Shown piece after piece: positions 46,516 through 58,150 of a stretch of 64,000 nt of DNA; the first letter of the stretch is position 1; each line of letters begins with the position of its first letter. Source of the DNA: Glycine soja (lineage: Eukaryota > Streptophyta > Magnoliopsida > Fabales > Fabaceae); assembly GCF_004193775.1 (NCBI RefSeq), contig NC_041007.1, forward strand, positions 24,744,507 to 24,808,506. Reading direction: 5' to 3'. Under the pieces are notes generated by a model that was not told where the DNA came from, ran no database searches, and worked only from the letters and a program-made list of their open reading frames with translations. The position numbers were made by a program, and so were the translations under genes.

Positions 46516-47300
46516 TCATGGGGCTTGTCTTGCAAATCAATCCACCAAGTCCTTGTAGTGCTTCATTGTCCATGTTCTGTGTTTGATCCTCATCATTCTC
46601 TCCTTCTTGGAGAGAATGTATCCTCAAATTGAAATCCTTTTTACCTATATTAGTGAAAACAAAATCCTATTCCTAAGGAGACTTGAATTCCTAAAAAAGG
46701 GTAAATCTTTTATTATTTATGTGCTTACCTATCCATCCACCTAGATCAAATACAAGGACAAGGAAACTACCATGCAATATTAAATGGAAATGCTTTCCTT
46801 TCTTGGATCTTGGACACTTTAGCAGAATTTTCATAGCCAAGTGAATCCGTTGAAAATTATGAACAAGAATGGACATCTTCAAATGATGAACAAAATCTTT
46901 AAATTTATCCCTTTTATGCACAATACATCTACAAAAACACTTGAGTGTTTCATGTTCCATGTAAGTTCCAAGGGAAAATCCATGCAACATTACACTTTCA
47001 TCATGAGTTCCTCTAATCAATGAATCAAACAATAAAGATTTAGGCACACAAAATGTAGCATCTTTCAACATATGTTGTTCATGCATATAGAACTCATAAT
47101 TTTCAATTTCTTCATAAACAACAAACCACATAGAGGAAGACTTTTCTTCATGATCACACAATTCAAATAACATGCATTAATCTCAAAACTCACAAACTTG
47201 GCACCATCACCTAAGACAATATCATGCAAATCATATGCATTTAGCACATCACAAGTATCATGCAAATCAAAAATTAACACGGGTTGTATTTCAATCAAAA
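46516..47300 (-). pseudogene. Gypsy integrase N-terminal scrap and polyprotein tail
   Basis: The 160-codon frame at 46691-47173 contains HMLKDATFCVPKSLLFDSLI, resembling the segment before the integrase HHCC domain. It then loses similarity and ends in a segment with no recognised domain (KGKHFHLILHGSFLVLVF). Further left, at 46516-46640, a frame with SLQEGENDEDQTQ and NEALQGLGG matches the polyprotein C-terminal linker also seen in the inverted arms at 50699 and 53709. The catalytic core is not visible. Confidence 0.5.
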
Positions 47301-47585
47301 CATTAGGCCCAAAGATGAGATGATTGAAAATTTTCTTCTCCCAATGGTTGCCTTGATCCTCTTATGCATCCACCTCTTCTCCAAATTGTCTTGCCCATTG
47401 ATCCTTGATGTACAATTCTTCATTAGGCATCAAAACAAAAGACTTTGCATGGTTAGATGCATAAAAAAATTACCATAAAAACTAATGTCATCATTCAAAT
47501 TAGAAGAAAGAATTAGAGTCTTGCATTCCTCCATTGAAACCTCATCTTCATTCTCCTTCTTCGCATGAGAGACATCATCAAACAA

Positions 47586-48161
47586 CTAAGTAAAACATGG
47601 AATTTTAAATTTTGCACATGGAAGCTCTTTTTGAAACCCCTTGAGCAAAGAATCTTCATAAATAAACAAAGGGTCAGAATAAAAAGAAGAATATCCATAT
47701 TTATCTTTATCTTTTGCTCTTTCTTTTTCACTTTTCTTTTCTATTATTTCTCTATGTTTTGTTTCTTTTTCTATTGCGTATTTTATCCCATCTTCTATTT
47801 TCTTTCTCAGCTTTACTTGATCCTCACTTGTTTCCTCAGGTGAAAGTGGTGCAAGTTTGATCTTATGTCCCTCATGTACAAAAGAAATCTTATTGGTCTT
47901 CCCATGGTGTTTCACATTTCTTTCAATTTTCTATGGTTTACCCAACAAGATATGACATGCTTCAATGGGAGCTACATCACACAACATAACATCTTTATAT
48001 TTTCCATAGGTAAAGCTCATCAACACTTGCTGGCCTACAACCAATTCACCTTTTTCACATGGAAATTTCAAGCAATAAGGATTAGGGTGTGGGGTGGTTT
48101 TGATGTTAAGTATGCTAACCAACCTTGAGCTCGACACATTAATGCAACTACCCCCTAACAA
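47586..48161 (-). pseudogene. Gypsy aspartic protease region, frameshifted
   Basis: Frame 47931-48161 has GGSCINVSSSRLVSILN, TTPHPNPYCLKF and PIEACHILLGKP, the protease of this gypsy group. The catalytic motif is usually DGGSC; here the aspartate is replaced (LGGSC). After a frameshift, 47586-47915 continues with NKISFVHEGHKIKLAPLSPE and a Lys/Glu-rich linker. This copy could not process a polyprotein. Confidence 0.75.
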
Positions 48162-48394
48162 TAATCAAATAACACACATTCCCTAGAACTAAGCATCTAG
48201 TTTGAAATATGTTCTTTTGAATCTCATCTTTATCTTTACATTGGATACCCAACAACCTCTTACACATCATCAATTCATCATCTAGACGTTTGGTACCACA
48301 TCCATTATCATTATCACTAGAGATATCAGATGGACTAATAGAAGAAAACTCACTAGTGATAATCTCATTGTCACTAAAAACTATGGTTTTCTAG

Positions 48395-49085
48395 TTTAGA
48401 CAATGTAATACACTATGACCTCTACCCAAGCATTTAAAGCATTTAATTGAACTACTCCTAGAAGTAGAAGAAGTGCTAGGGTTAGGAACATGTTTACCAC
48501 TTGGAGACTTTGAACCTTGTTGCTTAGGTGGAGAAGATCCTTCCTTCTTGGACTTGTCCTTACCACTAAAAGAGTCATAATGATAGGCCTTCTAGTAGGA
48601 ATGCTTCCTCTTAAGTTGTCTCTCCACTTTCTTGTCTTGATGCACCATATCCTTCAAGCTCTCATAGTGTTGCAACTTCACAATGCATTGAATGTCTCTA
48701 TTAATCCCACATTGGAACCTTGCCATGGAAGTTTAAGGTTCTTGTACATTGGTTCTCCTCATAGTCATTATCATCTCTTTATGATACTCATCAATGCTCT
48801 TGCTACCTTGTGTGAGGCTTTGTAGCTTCTGATAAGCATTTCTCTCATAAGGTGGTAAGAATGTCTTCCTCATAAACACCTTTATTTCTTTCCATGTTGC
48901 TATCTCAGGTTTTCTTACCTTTCCACTTGCATTCTCTTCAAGCTTCCGCCATGTCAGTGCTTTGTCATCAAACCCCAAGGTAGTCAACTTAATCTTATTC
49001 TATTCACTGTACTCATGACATGTAAAAACTCGGTCAACATTCATCTCCCACTCAAGATATGCCTCGATGTCACTCTTCATTTAAA
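48395..49085 (-). pseudogene. Gypsy gag with zinc knuckle
   Basis: Minus-strand pieces in shifting frames: DIEAYLEWEMNVDRVFTCHE near 49060, then TTLGFDDKALTWRKLEENAS, ATWKEIKVFMRKTFLPPYER and LTQGSKSIDEYHKEM (48733-48987), all conserved gag boxes. The zinc knuckle CFKCLGRGHSVLHC lies near 48402-48450 with all four ligands of CX2CX4HX4C intact. Stops at the 48733 boundary and after the knuckle interrupt it. Confidence 0.8.
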
Positions 49086-50453
49086 TTAGGAATTTTAAGC
49101 TTCTCCCCTTGCATATTATCCTCTCTATCTCTTCCTCCATAACTTTCTGTCCCATGTCTCCTAAGCCTCCATTCTCCTTCATCTTTCCCATAACCTTCAT
49201 CACTTCTATGATAAGATAACTAATGCATTCCTTCACAAAATGGTTAGCACAAATAATAGAAATATAGACCTTACCGCTCAACTTAGTGTTTCACTCAAAG
49301 TCCACTTGTGTTTCTCTCTTTTGAGACTTTTTTCTATAATGTGCACACTTTCCTTTTTACACTCTATGTTCCTGTATATATTCTTAAGTGAAACCTCCAA
49401 AATCCAAATCAAGAAACTATTCAATGTGAAAGATGTAACAAATTTCAAGCTCAACTCATGAGTCCAAAGAAAGAGAAATACTTTAAGACAAACCAAAGAA
49501 ATTTAAAAGACAAACAATAAAAGTTAAAAGAAATGAAAAGGAAACTCATATTAGAATGGCAACAAAGACAAACCAGAAGACTCAAGAATAGGAGCAACAC
49601 AAACTAAGAATCCCAAAAGATCATCTACGTTAGGTTATAGAGTATTCAACATAGACAAAATGGAGTAAAGGTGTATGCAAAGCAAATAATTTGGTACCAG
49701 TATAGAAAGATGTTTTTTTCTTTAGATATAACTTCTTTCAAAAAAAACTTCTAGTTTTTTTAACTTTTGCCCCAATATTTTTTTCTTTTCTTTTTTACTT
49801 TTAGTCCTTCTAATTGCTAATAAGTACTCAAGCTTTCAATATTTATGAAAAACACGTAAACTTACTCTAACCCAATTTTTATGGATTAAAAGAAAGGATT
49901 TTCTAAAATCTCTTAACAACAAAGATGAACACTCAAGAACACAAGTGTAGAATTGACTCTAAATTTGAAACAAGTTTGGATACGCAAAGACAACAAAAAA
50001 AACTATCACACAAAAAAATCACAAAGGAACAATTTTATCATGGACCAATCAGATTTAAGAACACATAGGAAAAATGACATCTGACACAAGAAATCCAAGT
50101 ACATAAATGAAACAAAAGACAACTATAATAATATGGCACCGAACAACTTAGCTATTAATGGAACAATGCAAATCTGGATCAAGACAAAAGAAAGGCACCG
50201 CAAGATCAAAAGTCACAAACCTAATTGCACAATGTTAAGCACCTTGACACTTAGATATTAGAATGGAAAAGACTGAAAATAAAATTGAATGTGCCGCTTT
50301 GGATTTATATTTGATAGGGGTTGAATTTGATGCACATTGAACAGATTGTAACACAAATAGCAAGCAAGTTCCCATATCAAAATCCAACACCCGTTTTCAA
50401 TAGCCAACAAAAAAATATGAACCAACAAATTCAAGAATAATGTTGAAATTCTT

Positions 50454-50465
50454 GCTCTGATATCA
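50454..50465 (-). other. Primer-binding site, mutated
   Basis: Minus-strand TGATATCAGAGC, one base from TGGTATCAGAGC of tRNA-iMet, two bases inside a possible LTR end TTATCA. Confidence 0.7.
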
Positions 50466-50467
50466 AA

Positions 50468-50700
50468 TGATAAGAACCTTTTTTCATGGATCATAATTCA
50501 GCATCTTAACTGACCCAAAATTAAAGGAAAATTTTGTAGAAGAAAAGAAAAAGTGATAAGTTGAGGAGAATTCATGATAAAGAATAGGAATTCTATGATA
50601 AGAATTTAGGGTTCTACATAAGAACCAAGAGACAATAATTTTCTCACAATTAGCACAAAGCTAAATTCTAATTTCATCCAAATCTAAGTCTCCTTCTAAT
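50468..50700 (-). repeat. Short LTR of the decayed gypsy element
   Basis: About 233 bp between the primer site and the start of the inverted arm. In element orientation it ends TTCTTATCA. Its outer end (TCATTAGAAGG) appears decayed from TGTTAGAAGG. No second copy in the window confirms the boundaries. Confidence 0.5.
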
Positions 50701-51292
50701 GAGGACATTGAAGCTTAAGGATCGACACAAGGACTATGAGGACCTATGACTAGAGTTAGAGCCAAAAAGGTAGAGGAGACCCTACAACATGTGGTAGCAA
50801 CAATTCTTGAAGTTATACCTGCGGCGAAGGACATTGAACCAAAATTATTTCAATGCATGATTATTATTGAAGAGCCATGAGTTGGAGGGTGTTGTTGCTG
50901 ACTTTCTTCTTTTTAAGAATTAAATAAAGTTGTAGTTCTCTTATTTTTGTTTTTTTTTCTTTTATTTATTTTAGTGGCTGATAGCCCTGGTGTCTTTTCA
51001 TGTGCACCACTAGGAATTTAAAGCCTTGCCTTCATAATTGCAGTTAATGGTGCATTTAGAATAATTAAAGGTTTATTGCTTATATGTACATGAAATTGCA
51101 ATGGAATGAGAGACTTGAATTTTCAAACAAACACTTATGTATTGTGAGAGTATTCTCTAGGTTCCAGGCCGAACTCGTTTGGACTTATCAAGGGCTGTCC
51201 ATCAGCCTTGTGGCGTCTTCCTTTGGTTTATCTTCCATTGCTGGAAGTGACGACTTCCACCTATCATCAAGTGATCCGTAACTAGAACTGTG
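50699..51292 (+). repeat. Left arm of a ~594-bp inverted repeat
   Basis: Matches the reverse complement of 53117-53709 nearly throughout, with scattered substitutions and small indels. The outer 170 bp reads GPMTRVRAKKVEETLQHVVA and AKDIEPKLFQCMIIIEEP, a polyprotein C-terminus of the gypsy type seen at 46.5-50.7 kb. The rest looks like 3' untranslated or LTR sequence (TAGTGGCTGATAGCCCTGGT, CTTCCATTGCTGGAAGTG). It flanks a tandem array. Confidence 0.9.
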
Positions 51293-53116
51293 TCAATCAC
51301 CGACTTACAATGACCAAAAAATCATAGTCGGCATCAACCAAAAAACCACCAACGTCTACTGATAAATTTTTTTGGCTGATGATGTTTCTTGGCAACATTA
51401 ATAAAGCCTTTTTTTGTGGACGATGACTATAGTTTATCTTGCTGATCATGTTAGGGATATTTTACGGTCGGCAACTGTCGAGGCTCTTTTTCAAATGACA
51501 CCACCGGCTAGGGTTTTGGCCAACTTTGTTGGTCGAGCCTACTTTTTTGCTAACATCGGTAAGGTTTTTTCTTGACCGATTTTTATTGATGATGTTTTTC
51601 GACCGACATTGGGCAAGGATGTTTTGTTCTTCGATTTTAGCCAAAGTTTTTATGATTGAGGTTGGATAGGGTTTTTTGTCCAACTCAACTGATGATGTTT
51701 TTTGCCTACAATATCCAACTTGAATTTAGTTGTCATCAACCCAAGTTTCTTCGTCTGACATCAGTTGACCCTTTTTATGATTCAGTTCAGCTAGGTCCAT
51801 TTTTGAGTCAAGGTCAACCAAGGTTTTACGTTTGATGTCATCTTGACAGTTTTCGATAAACATCGACTATGGTGTTTTCAACAGAGATTGGCTGGCTATT
51901 TGGTCAACATCGGTGGGCTATTTTCGATCGAGGTCAATCAGACATTTTTAGGCCAACATCGACAAGGGGTTTTTGATTTATTTTTTCATGGATATTTTTT
52001 AACTGACACCAATTAGGGTTTTTTGGTCGACATCGGCTACTGATGTTTTTCGATCAATGTTAGTCGAAATTTTTTCAGGTGATGTTGGTTAGGGTTTTTC
52101 AATTGATGTCAACTGAAAATATCATCATTCTATGTTGGCAAAAAGAACATTGTAGCCAAATTTGGCCAAAAAGTATCCCTGACAAACATTGATCGAGAAA
52201 AATCCTAATCAACATCAGAAAAAAGAACATCTACTAATGTTAGCCATAAAATGTCTTAGGTTGAGGTCTCCCAAAAAGCATCACCAAATGACATTTGCCA
52301 AAAATAAGCCTCGATCAACGATGACCAAAAAATAGTCTCAAATGGTGTAAATCCGAATGATATTGGCCAAAAAAACATTGTAGCAACCTTTGGCCAAAAA
52401 GTATCCCTGATGGACATTGATTGACAAAAATCCTAATCGACGTTGGAAAAAAAATATGCTAATGTTGGCCAAAAAATGTCATAGGTCGAGGTCTCCCAAA
52501 AAGCATCACCGGATGACATCAACCAAAAAAACCTAGTCGACATCGACAAAAAAAAGCCTCTGCTAACAATGGATAAAAAATTGTCTCAAATGATGTAAAT
52601 CCTATTAATATTGGCCAAAAACCATCACGATCGACATTAGTAAAAAAATAGCACTGCACGACAACGACCAAAAAATAGCCCTGATCAATTTTGGTAAAAA
52701 AAAATCACTGATAGACATTGACTGACTTACAATGACTAAAAAACCATATCCGTCATCGACCAAAAAACAACCAACGTCAACTGATAATATTTTTTGGCAG
52801 ATGATGTTTCTTGACAACATTAACAAAGCCTTTTTTTGTCGACATTGGCTAGAGTTTATTCCATCGATAATGCCAAGACATTTTATGATCAACATCTGTC
52901 AGGACTATTTTTTGAATAACGTCAGCCAAGGTTTTTTTGCAGATGTTAGTCGAGCCTATTTTTCAACTGACATCGGCAAGGTCTTTTCTTGACCAATTTT
53001 GATTGGTTATGTCTTCAATTGACATAAGGCAAGGATATTTTGTTGTTTGATTTCAGCTAAAGTTTTATGGTTTTTTGCCTATACTATCCAACTTTACTTT
53101 AGTCCATGTCGGCCCA
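51293..53116. repeat. Strand-switching degenerate array (locus 2)
   Basis: Same base unit as the array at 42.3-46.5 kb. The segment beginning CTTACAATGAC recurs at 51304 and 52726, a period of 1422 bp, again with T-rich blocks (51360-52110, 52790-53116) alternating with A-rich blocks (51296-51360, 52110-52785). A smaller internal duplication of about 230 bp links 52260-52370 and 52488-52620. It lies wholly between the two inverted arms. No coding capacity. Confidence 0.82.
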
Positions 53117-53709
53117 AGTGACAATATTCCAGTTACGGATCGCTTGATGACAAGTGGAAGGCGCCACTTCCAGCAATGGAAGATAAGCCAAAGGAAGACG
53201 TCTCAAGAGTGATGGGCAGTCCCTGATAAGTCCAAAGGGTTAAGCCTGAAACCTAAAGAATACTTTCATAATACACAAGTATTTGTCTGAAAATTCAAGT
53301 TTGATCATTCCATTGCAATATCGTGTACATATAGGTAGTCAACCTTTAATTAGTCTAAATGCACCATTTATTGCAATTATGAACACAAGACTTTAATTCC
53401 TAGTAGTGCACATGAAAAGACACCAAGGCTATTAGCCACTAAAATAAGTAAAAGAAAAAATGAAAATAAAAGAAATACAACACTATTTGATTCTAAAAAG
53501 ATGAAAGTCAACAACAACATCCTCCAGCTCATGGGTCTTCAATAATAATCATGCACTGAAATAATTTTGGTTCAATGTCCTTCACCGCAAGTACAACTTC
53601 AAGAATTATTGCTACCACTTGTTGTAGAGTCTCCTCCGCCTTTCTGGCTCTGGCTCTGGTATAGGTCCTCCTAGTCCCTGTGTTAGTCTTTGAGCTTCAA
53701 TGTCCTCAT
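53117..53709 (-). repeat. Right arm of the ~594-bp inverted repeat
   Basis: Reverse-complement partner of 50699-51292. On the minus strand it opens with GATGAGGACATTGAAGC and carries the same gypsy polyprotein C-terminal segment. Confidence 0.9.
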
Positions 53710-53925
53710 CATCAGGGATATTTTTTGGTCGACATCTGCCGAAGCTATTGTTTGGACAAAGCTTTAGTCGATGTCAACCCAAGTTCTTTCGTCTAACATT
53801 GGCTGAACCTTTTTTTAATTGACTTCTACTAGGACCATTTTTTAGCTGAGGTCAACCAAGGTTTTTCATCCAATGTCTATTTTGACCATTTTTGGTTGGC
53901 ATCAACTACGGTTTTGCAAGCAAGA
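53710..53925. repeat. Further T-rich block of the degenerate array
   Basis: About eight more units of the ~27-bp repeat (GGTCGACATCTGCCGAAGC, GTTGGCATCAACTACGG) lie outside the right arm and run directly into Copia sequence at 53926. Confidence 0.75.
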
Positions 53926-54275
53926 AACAAAATTTAACTGCTCTATCTACAGCTGAGGCTAAATATGTGTCTGTTGCAAGTAGTTGTTCATAATTGTTAT
54001 GGGTAAAGTATTAGCTAGAAGATTACTCTAGTATTAACAATGAATTATGACAACACTAGTGCAACCAACCTATCTAAAAATCCCATACAACATTCAAAGG
54101 CTAAGCATATTGAGATAAGATATCATTTCATCCATGATTATGTGCAAAAAGGTGTTTTGATATAAAGTTTGTAATAGATCATCAATGGGTTGATATCTTT
54201 ACTAAGCCTTTGTCTGAAGAATACTTCGTTTGTATAAGGGAACATCTAAATATGACTAATTTACCAAATTAATGA
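53926..54275 (+). pseudogene. SIRE/Maximus-like Copia RNase H stub
   Basis: Plus-strand remains of a Copia RNase H: KKQNLTALSTAEAKYVSVAS (with the catalytic-Glu region), a broken middle with several stops, then VDIFTKPLSEEYFVCIREHL, the conserved C-terminal box. The element is cut at its left side by the tandem array, and everything upstream is absent. What follows downstream (env-like region) points to the SIRE lineage. Confidence 0.8.
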
Positions 54276-54650
54276 AATATCTATTTTCAGATGACAACAT
54301 TGTCTTACTTTCTTATCATTAATTTATTGGGACTAATGTTTGTAAAGTGTACAAAGGGAAGATGAAACATGTTCACAAAGACAAAAACGTTTTCAGCCTT
54401 TTATTGAGAAATGTGCACCATTGTGGCCATGATTGAGAAACAATTTTCAAAATATATTTAATGAGATTTGAGTTGTTATGTCAATCTTTCTTGCTCTTCT
54501 TTTTGAAAAACTATAAAAGGAAAAACGCGAGCACTTGGAGAAGTTCTTGAAATTTTTTAGCTCTCAGAAGTATTTGTGCTTGTGCAAAATCATCTTCTGA
54601 AAACTCATAAAACTTGAAAACTTTCTTTCTTTTCAAAATCTCTTTGTGAA
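54276..54650 (+). other. Spacer between RNase H and the env-like region
   Basis: No coding signal recognised. In SIRE-type elements a spacer commonly separates pol from the env-like ORF. Confidence 0.45.
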
Positions 54651-57600
54651 CAATGCACCTCTAAGGAAGAACGGGTCCTCTAGCATCCTCGCCATCAACA
54701 ATGTTGAAGATGCCACTCAAGTTTTCCCTAAAGACTAGTTTATCCTTAGGAAGTGGACAAACTTTCAAAGCTTGAAGGAGGACGACTTTGGTGTGAACTG
54801 TTTGTTTGACAGGGTGGGTTGGACTTCCTTTTTTGAAAAGTTCAGCACTTGCCACTATGGGCCCTATGCTCTCTCCTAGAGAACTGCTAGGCATGACGGA
54901 GTCAGCATCAGAGGGACTATTGCTGGGACTCAGGTGGTAATCTCTCCAACCACCAATATTGCTGGATCTAGATGTGCTCTGGATGGTCTGACAATTAGCA
55001 AAGACTGGGAGAAGGAGTTAACCTAGAGAAACCGTGGATAAGTTGCTCTATGGAATGCCTCATCTAGACAGAGGTGACAAAAAGGTTCTCAACACCTTCG
55101 TGAGGACATCCAACTTGATCTACATGTGTAGGATGATCCACAGTGTGTTATTCAACATACTCATGCCTAAGGTAGGCTCAAGGGACTATGTCAAGGACAA
55201 ATCTTTTTTGCATCTATAAGATTATGGTAAGTGAGAATGTGAATGTGCCTGAGATCATCTTCTTCTACTAGATGTAGGCCTTCAAGGACAAGTTCAACCC
55301 TAAGGTGAAGAAGAACCCCAATCTTTATGGAATGCTCTTCACCCAAATCTTGAGGCTAGATGGAGTGGAGGTTTCTTTGATGGATCCATCATCTGGAGCC
55401 ACTCAGCTGAATGGGGCTACCTTCGTGAAGATGGGAATTGCTAAAAATTTCCCAGAGTATGTGCAAAGGCATATAAAGAAAGAAATGATTGAGACTCCTC
55501 TGTCTAATGTTGATCAGACTATAGGAACTCAAGCTAATCCTTTAGATCTTGAGTCTGGAGTGTCTTATCAACAAGCGCAGGGGGAGCAAGCCAAGCCAAG
55601 CCAACCCAGACACAAACTACCCATCAAAAGAAAAGACCACCCACCATCTTCTAACTTGCAACCCTTATCCTCAGTCAAAAAGCCAAGAACCCAACCTCCA
55701 TCTGACCTCAAAAAGAGAAAAAGTTCAGACTCAGACTCAGACCATGCACCCAAACCCAAGAAACCTACCATCAAAATCAAACCTTTCAGCCTTAACCACC
55801 AACTGAACCTTTACCATCATCTCCTAAACCTGCTTAGAACCTTGGACCTTCTCAACCAACTTCAGTCACACCATCATCTAAGATGGAAATCTTAGAAACA
55901 CCTACCCATGTACCCTCACCTTCCTTAACCTTTCCTTCCCAACCAACACCCAAGTTTTCTTCACCCCCAAACAATGTTATCTTGTTGATGCTAAGAGAAT
56001 AGCAAGAGCAGAAAAGGCCATGAAAAAGAAGGTTGAAGCAGAAACAAAAAAAAAGGTTGTTACCTTTGAAGGACAAGCTTCAAAGGATATTCCTGAAAAA
56101 TTTATAATAGAGTCTTTGAAGACCTCGACAAAGAAAGAGGAGTTGAGACAGACAATTGCTAGTGATCAAGTACCTGATGAAGTGGTACTTGAAGCTATCA
56201 AAGTTGTGTTTAAGGAAGACCTGCAGAAGGCAGAGTTTGATGCCAATGTGTAATTAGCCTGGGAAACAAGTGCTAAAATATTTTTTGCAGTGTCTGCTGA
56301 AAGAGACACAAAGCTCCAACCAGCTATGGTGGAAGACGCAATAGCTAAAGAAGAAAGTAAGGCTCTGGATGTTACAATGCTTCAATATGTTATTAAAGTC
56401 TCATTGCAAGGGTTTGATGTTGTTGCTGAGTCAGACACCGTTGAAACAAACCCTGGGGTTGTACCTTTGCACCCTCATCCAATTACAACTGAAGATGAAG
56501 CTATTGTTGATGCTTTCCTTGCTTAACTTATGTCAGAAGCAGACATCTCTAGATTGTAAAGCATCTATGGAGCTACTGAGAATGTTCACTTCGATGCTAT
56601 GGAAGTTAGACTGGAAATTAGGAAGAAGGTTGACACTGTTGTTGCACCTTAACTCTTAATTGATATTTTCAACAAACTGCATCAACATCTGAGCAGACCA
56701 AACAAAGACTCAACTAATTGGTTGCTGCTTTCAAGATCTCAACCTCAGACTGAACTGGAGCTAGTGCTTGTTTTGGATGAAAATGTCAAACTTTTTCATG
56801 GCGTCAAGGGATACAAATTGTCTAAAGGGAAAACCAGCAACCAAGCATGGAGAGAAAAGATAGATATTGACACCCAACGCTTAGACCTAGAAATGCATAA
56901 GATTGAGCTTCAAAAGTTAAATTTGATCAAGCTAGGAAAAGAAGGTGTGTTAGGCATTGATCCCTTCCCTTATTCATTTTCTAAGACCTGAAAGGAATAA
57001 GAGGTCCATGCTCTGTCCAATTACTTTGGAAGAGCAGGTCATATCAAGGAATCCTTTTCCTCTAAACCTCAACAACAACATCTTCGAACACAAATCATTT
57101 GACAGGTCAATGTAGTTCTTCCTTGGAACCATGCTCGGTTGGGGGAATCCTTCTACACGGAGGACATCTACCTTGAAGATCCTGAGATGAGTCCCAACTT
57201 TTCAAAATGGGAGTTCTCATATTATGGCTTGCAATTGCATCTGTGCCTCAACCAGTACAAAGAAGAAATAACGGAAATGCAAGCTTCCTTTAGGAAACTA
57301 CAACAACTAAACTTGTATCTGCCTTTTATGTTGAGCTCTTAGTTTCTATGTCTTGCACACTCTGGAACTAAGTTCCAATTAGTAGTAGACAAGCCAATTC
57401 TTATTCCTAAGGCAACCTGCTACAAGGGTAAAGAGAAGTTGCTTGAAGATGATAAAGATACACCCCCAATGGTATGTTAAAGCAAGACCAGGAAAACTCT
57501 TCAAACATGAAGTAGGTGCACTGCATTAAAATAAGGAACTAACAAGTGGGGATTGGCAAGCTCTACAAAGGTACCACAGATTAGGAGCTCACTACTATGG

Positions 57601-58150
57601 TCTGGAACCTAAGGAGATGCCACCATCAAATGGACTTCATCACAAGACTAGGCATTGTTATCAGACTATTAATCACAATCCCTTTTGTGGTTGATTCACC
57701 ATCAAATCATGTCTGACAAAGGAAGAGAGACTTTGCTACTATGTCTGAGTGCAACTTCTCATTCACTGTTGAGCTTCCATACTCCACTTTCACATACGTT
57801 CATCAAGTATAACCCATCATTGAAGAGGTAAATTTTGATTATGAGGCCCTTGTTGATGTTGTTGATATGGCCATAAAAGTCTACAACGACCCTCTTCCAT
57901 CCCAAAAGTATTTCTGATTTCTTGAGACTACTTTGTTCAGAACAAGGGAGGTGTTTGCTAAAGCTTTTCGTGATGGAAAATCCTTGGAGAGCACCTATTT
58001 AGGAAATATGTTGATGCTTTCTTGGATAGTTCATCTGATGAAAATTTTGGGGATGTGTTCTTTTGCAAGCTTGAAAAGAAGGAAGAAGCTACCATACAAA
58101 AGGGGGAGAAGAAGTAAAAAGATGAAGAATGCAACCATTTTATTTGCTTT
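54651..58150 (+). pseudogene. Env-like / third-ORF region of a SIRE-like Copia element, decayed
   Basis: A series of plus-strand fragments downstream of the Copia RNase H, where SIRE elements carry an env-like ORF. Recognisable parts: LDGLTISKDWEKEL near 54970; LNTFVRTSNLIYMCRMIHSV at 55060-55140 and NLYGMLFTQILRLDGVEVS at 55320, similar to the plant-transposon/env-like domain; a Pro/Ser/Lys-rich linker (55550-55800); and charged helical segments at 56020-56526 and 56722-56991. Frameshifts and stops are frequent. I see no signal peptide or clear membrane segment, and the rest to 58150 is weak. Function unknown; assignment rests on position and partial similarity. No matching LTR was found. 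Confidence 0.55.

Larger units (their letters stand above)
46516..50700 (-). mobile_element. Decayed gypsy element (gag-protease-integrase scraps), minus strand
   Basis: Minus-strand order: short LTR (50468-50700), primer site, leader (about 49100-50453, no coding signal), gag with zinc knuckle, protease, then an integrase zinc-domain scrap and the polyprotein C-terminus at 46516-46640. RT and RNase H are missing, deleted between about 47560 and 47200. A short LTR and this gag/protease type suggest a Reina-like or related chromovirus, not proven. No 3' LTR is seen; the left end runs directly into the tandem array. Confidence 0.7.

Noticed and set aside
47565..47843. Phe-rich 92-codon plus-strand frame resembling a membrane protein
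   Set aside because: It is antisense to the Lys/Glu-rich gypsy protease linker; AAG/GAA-rich DNA reads as Phe/Leu on the other strand.
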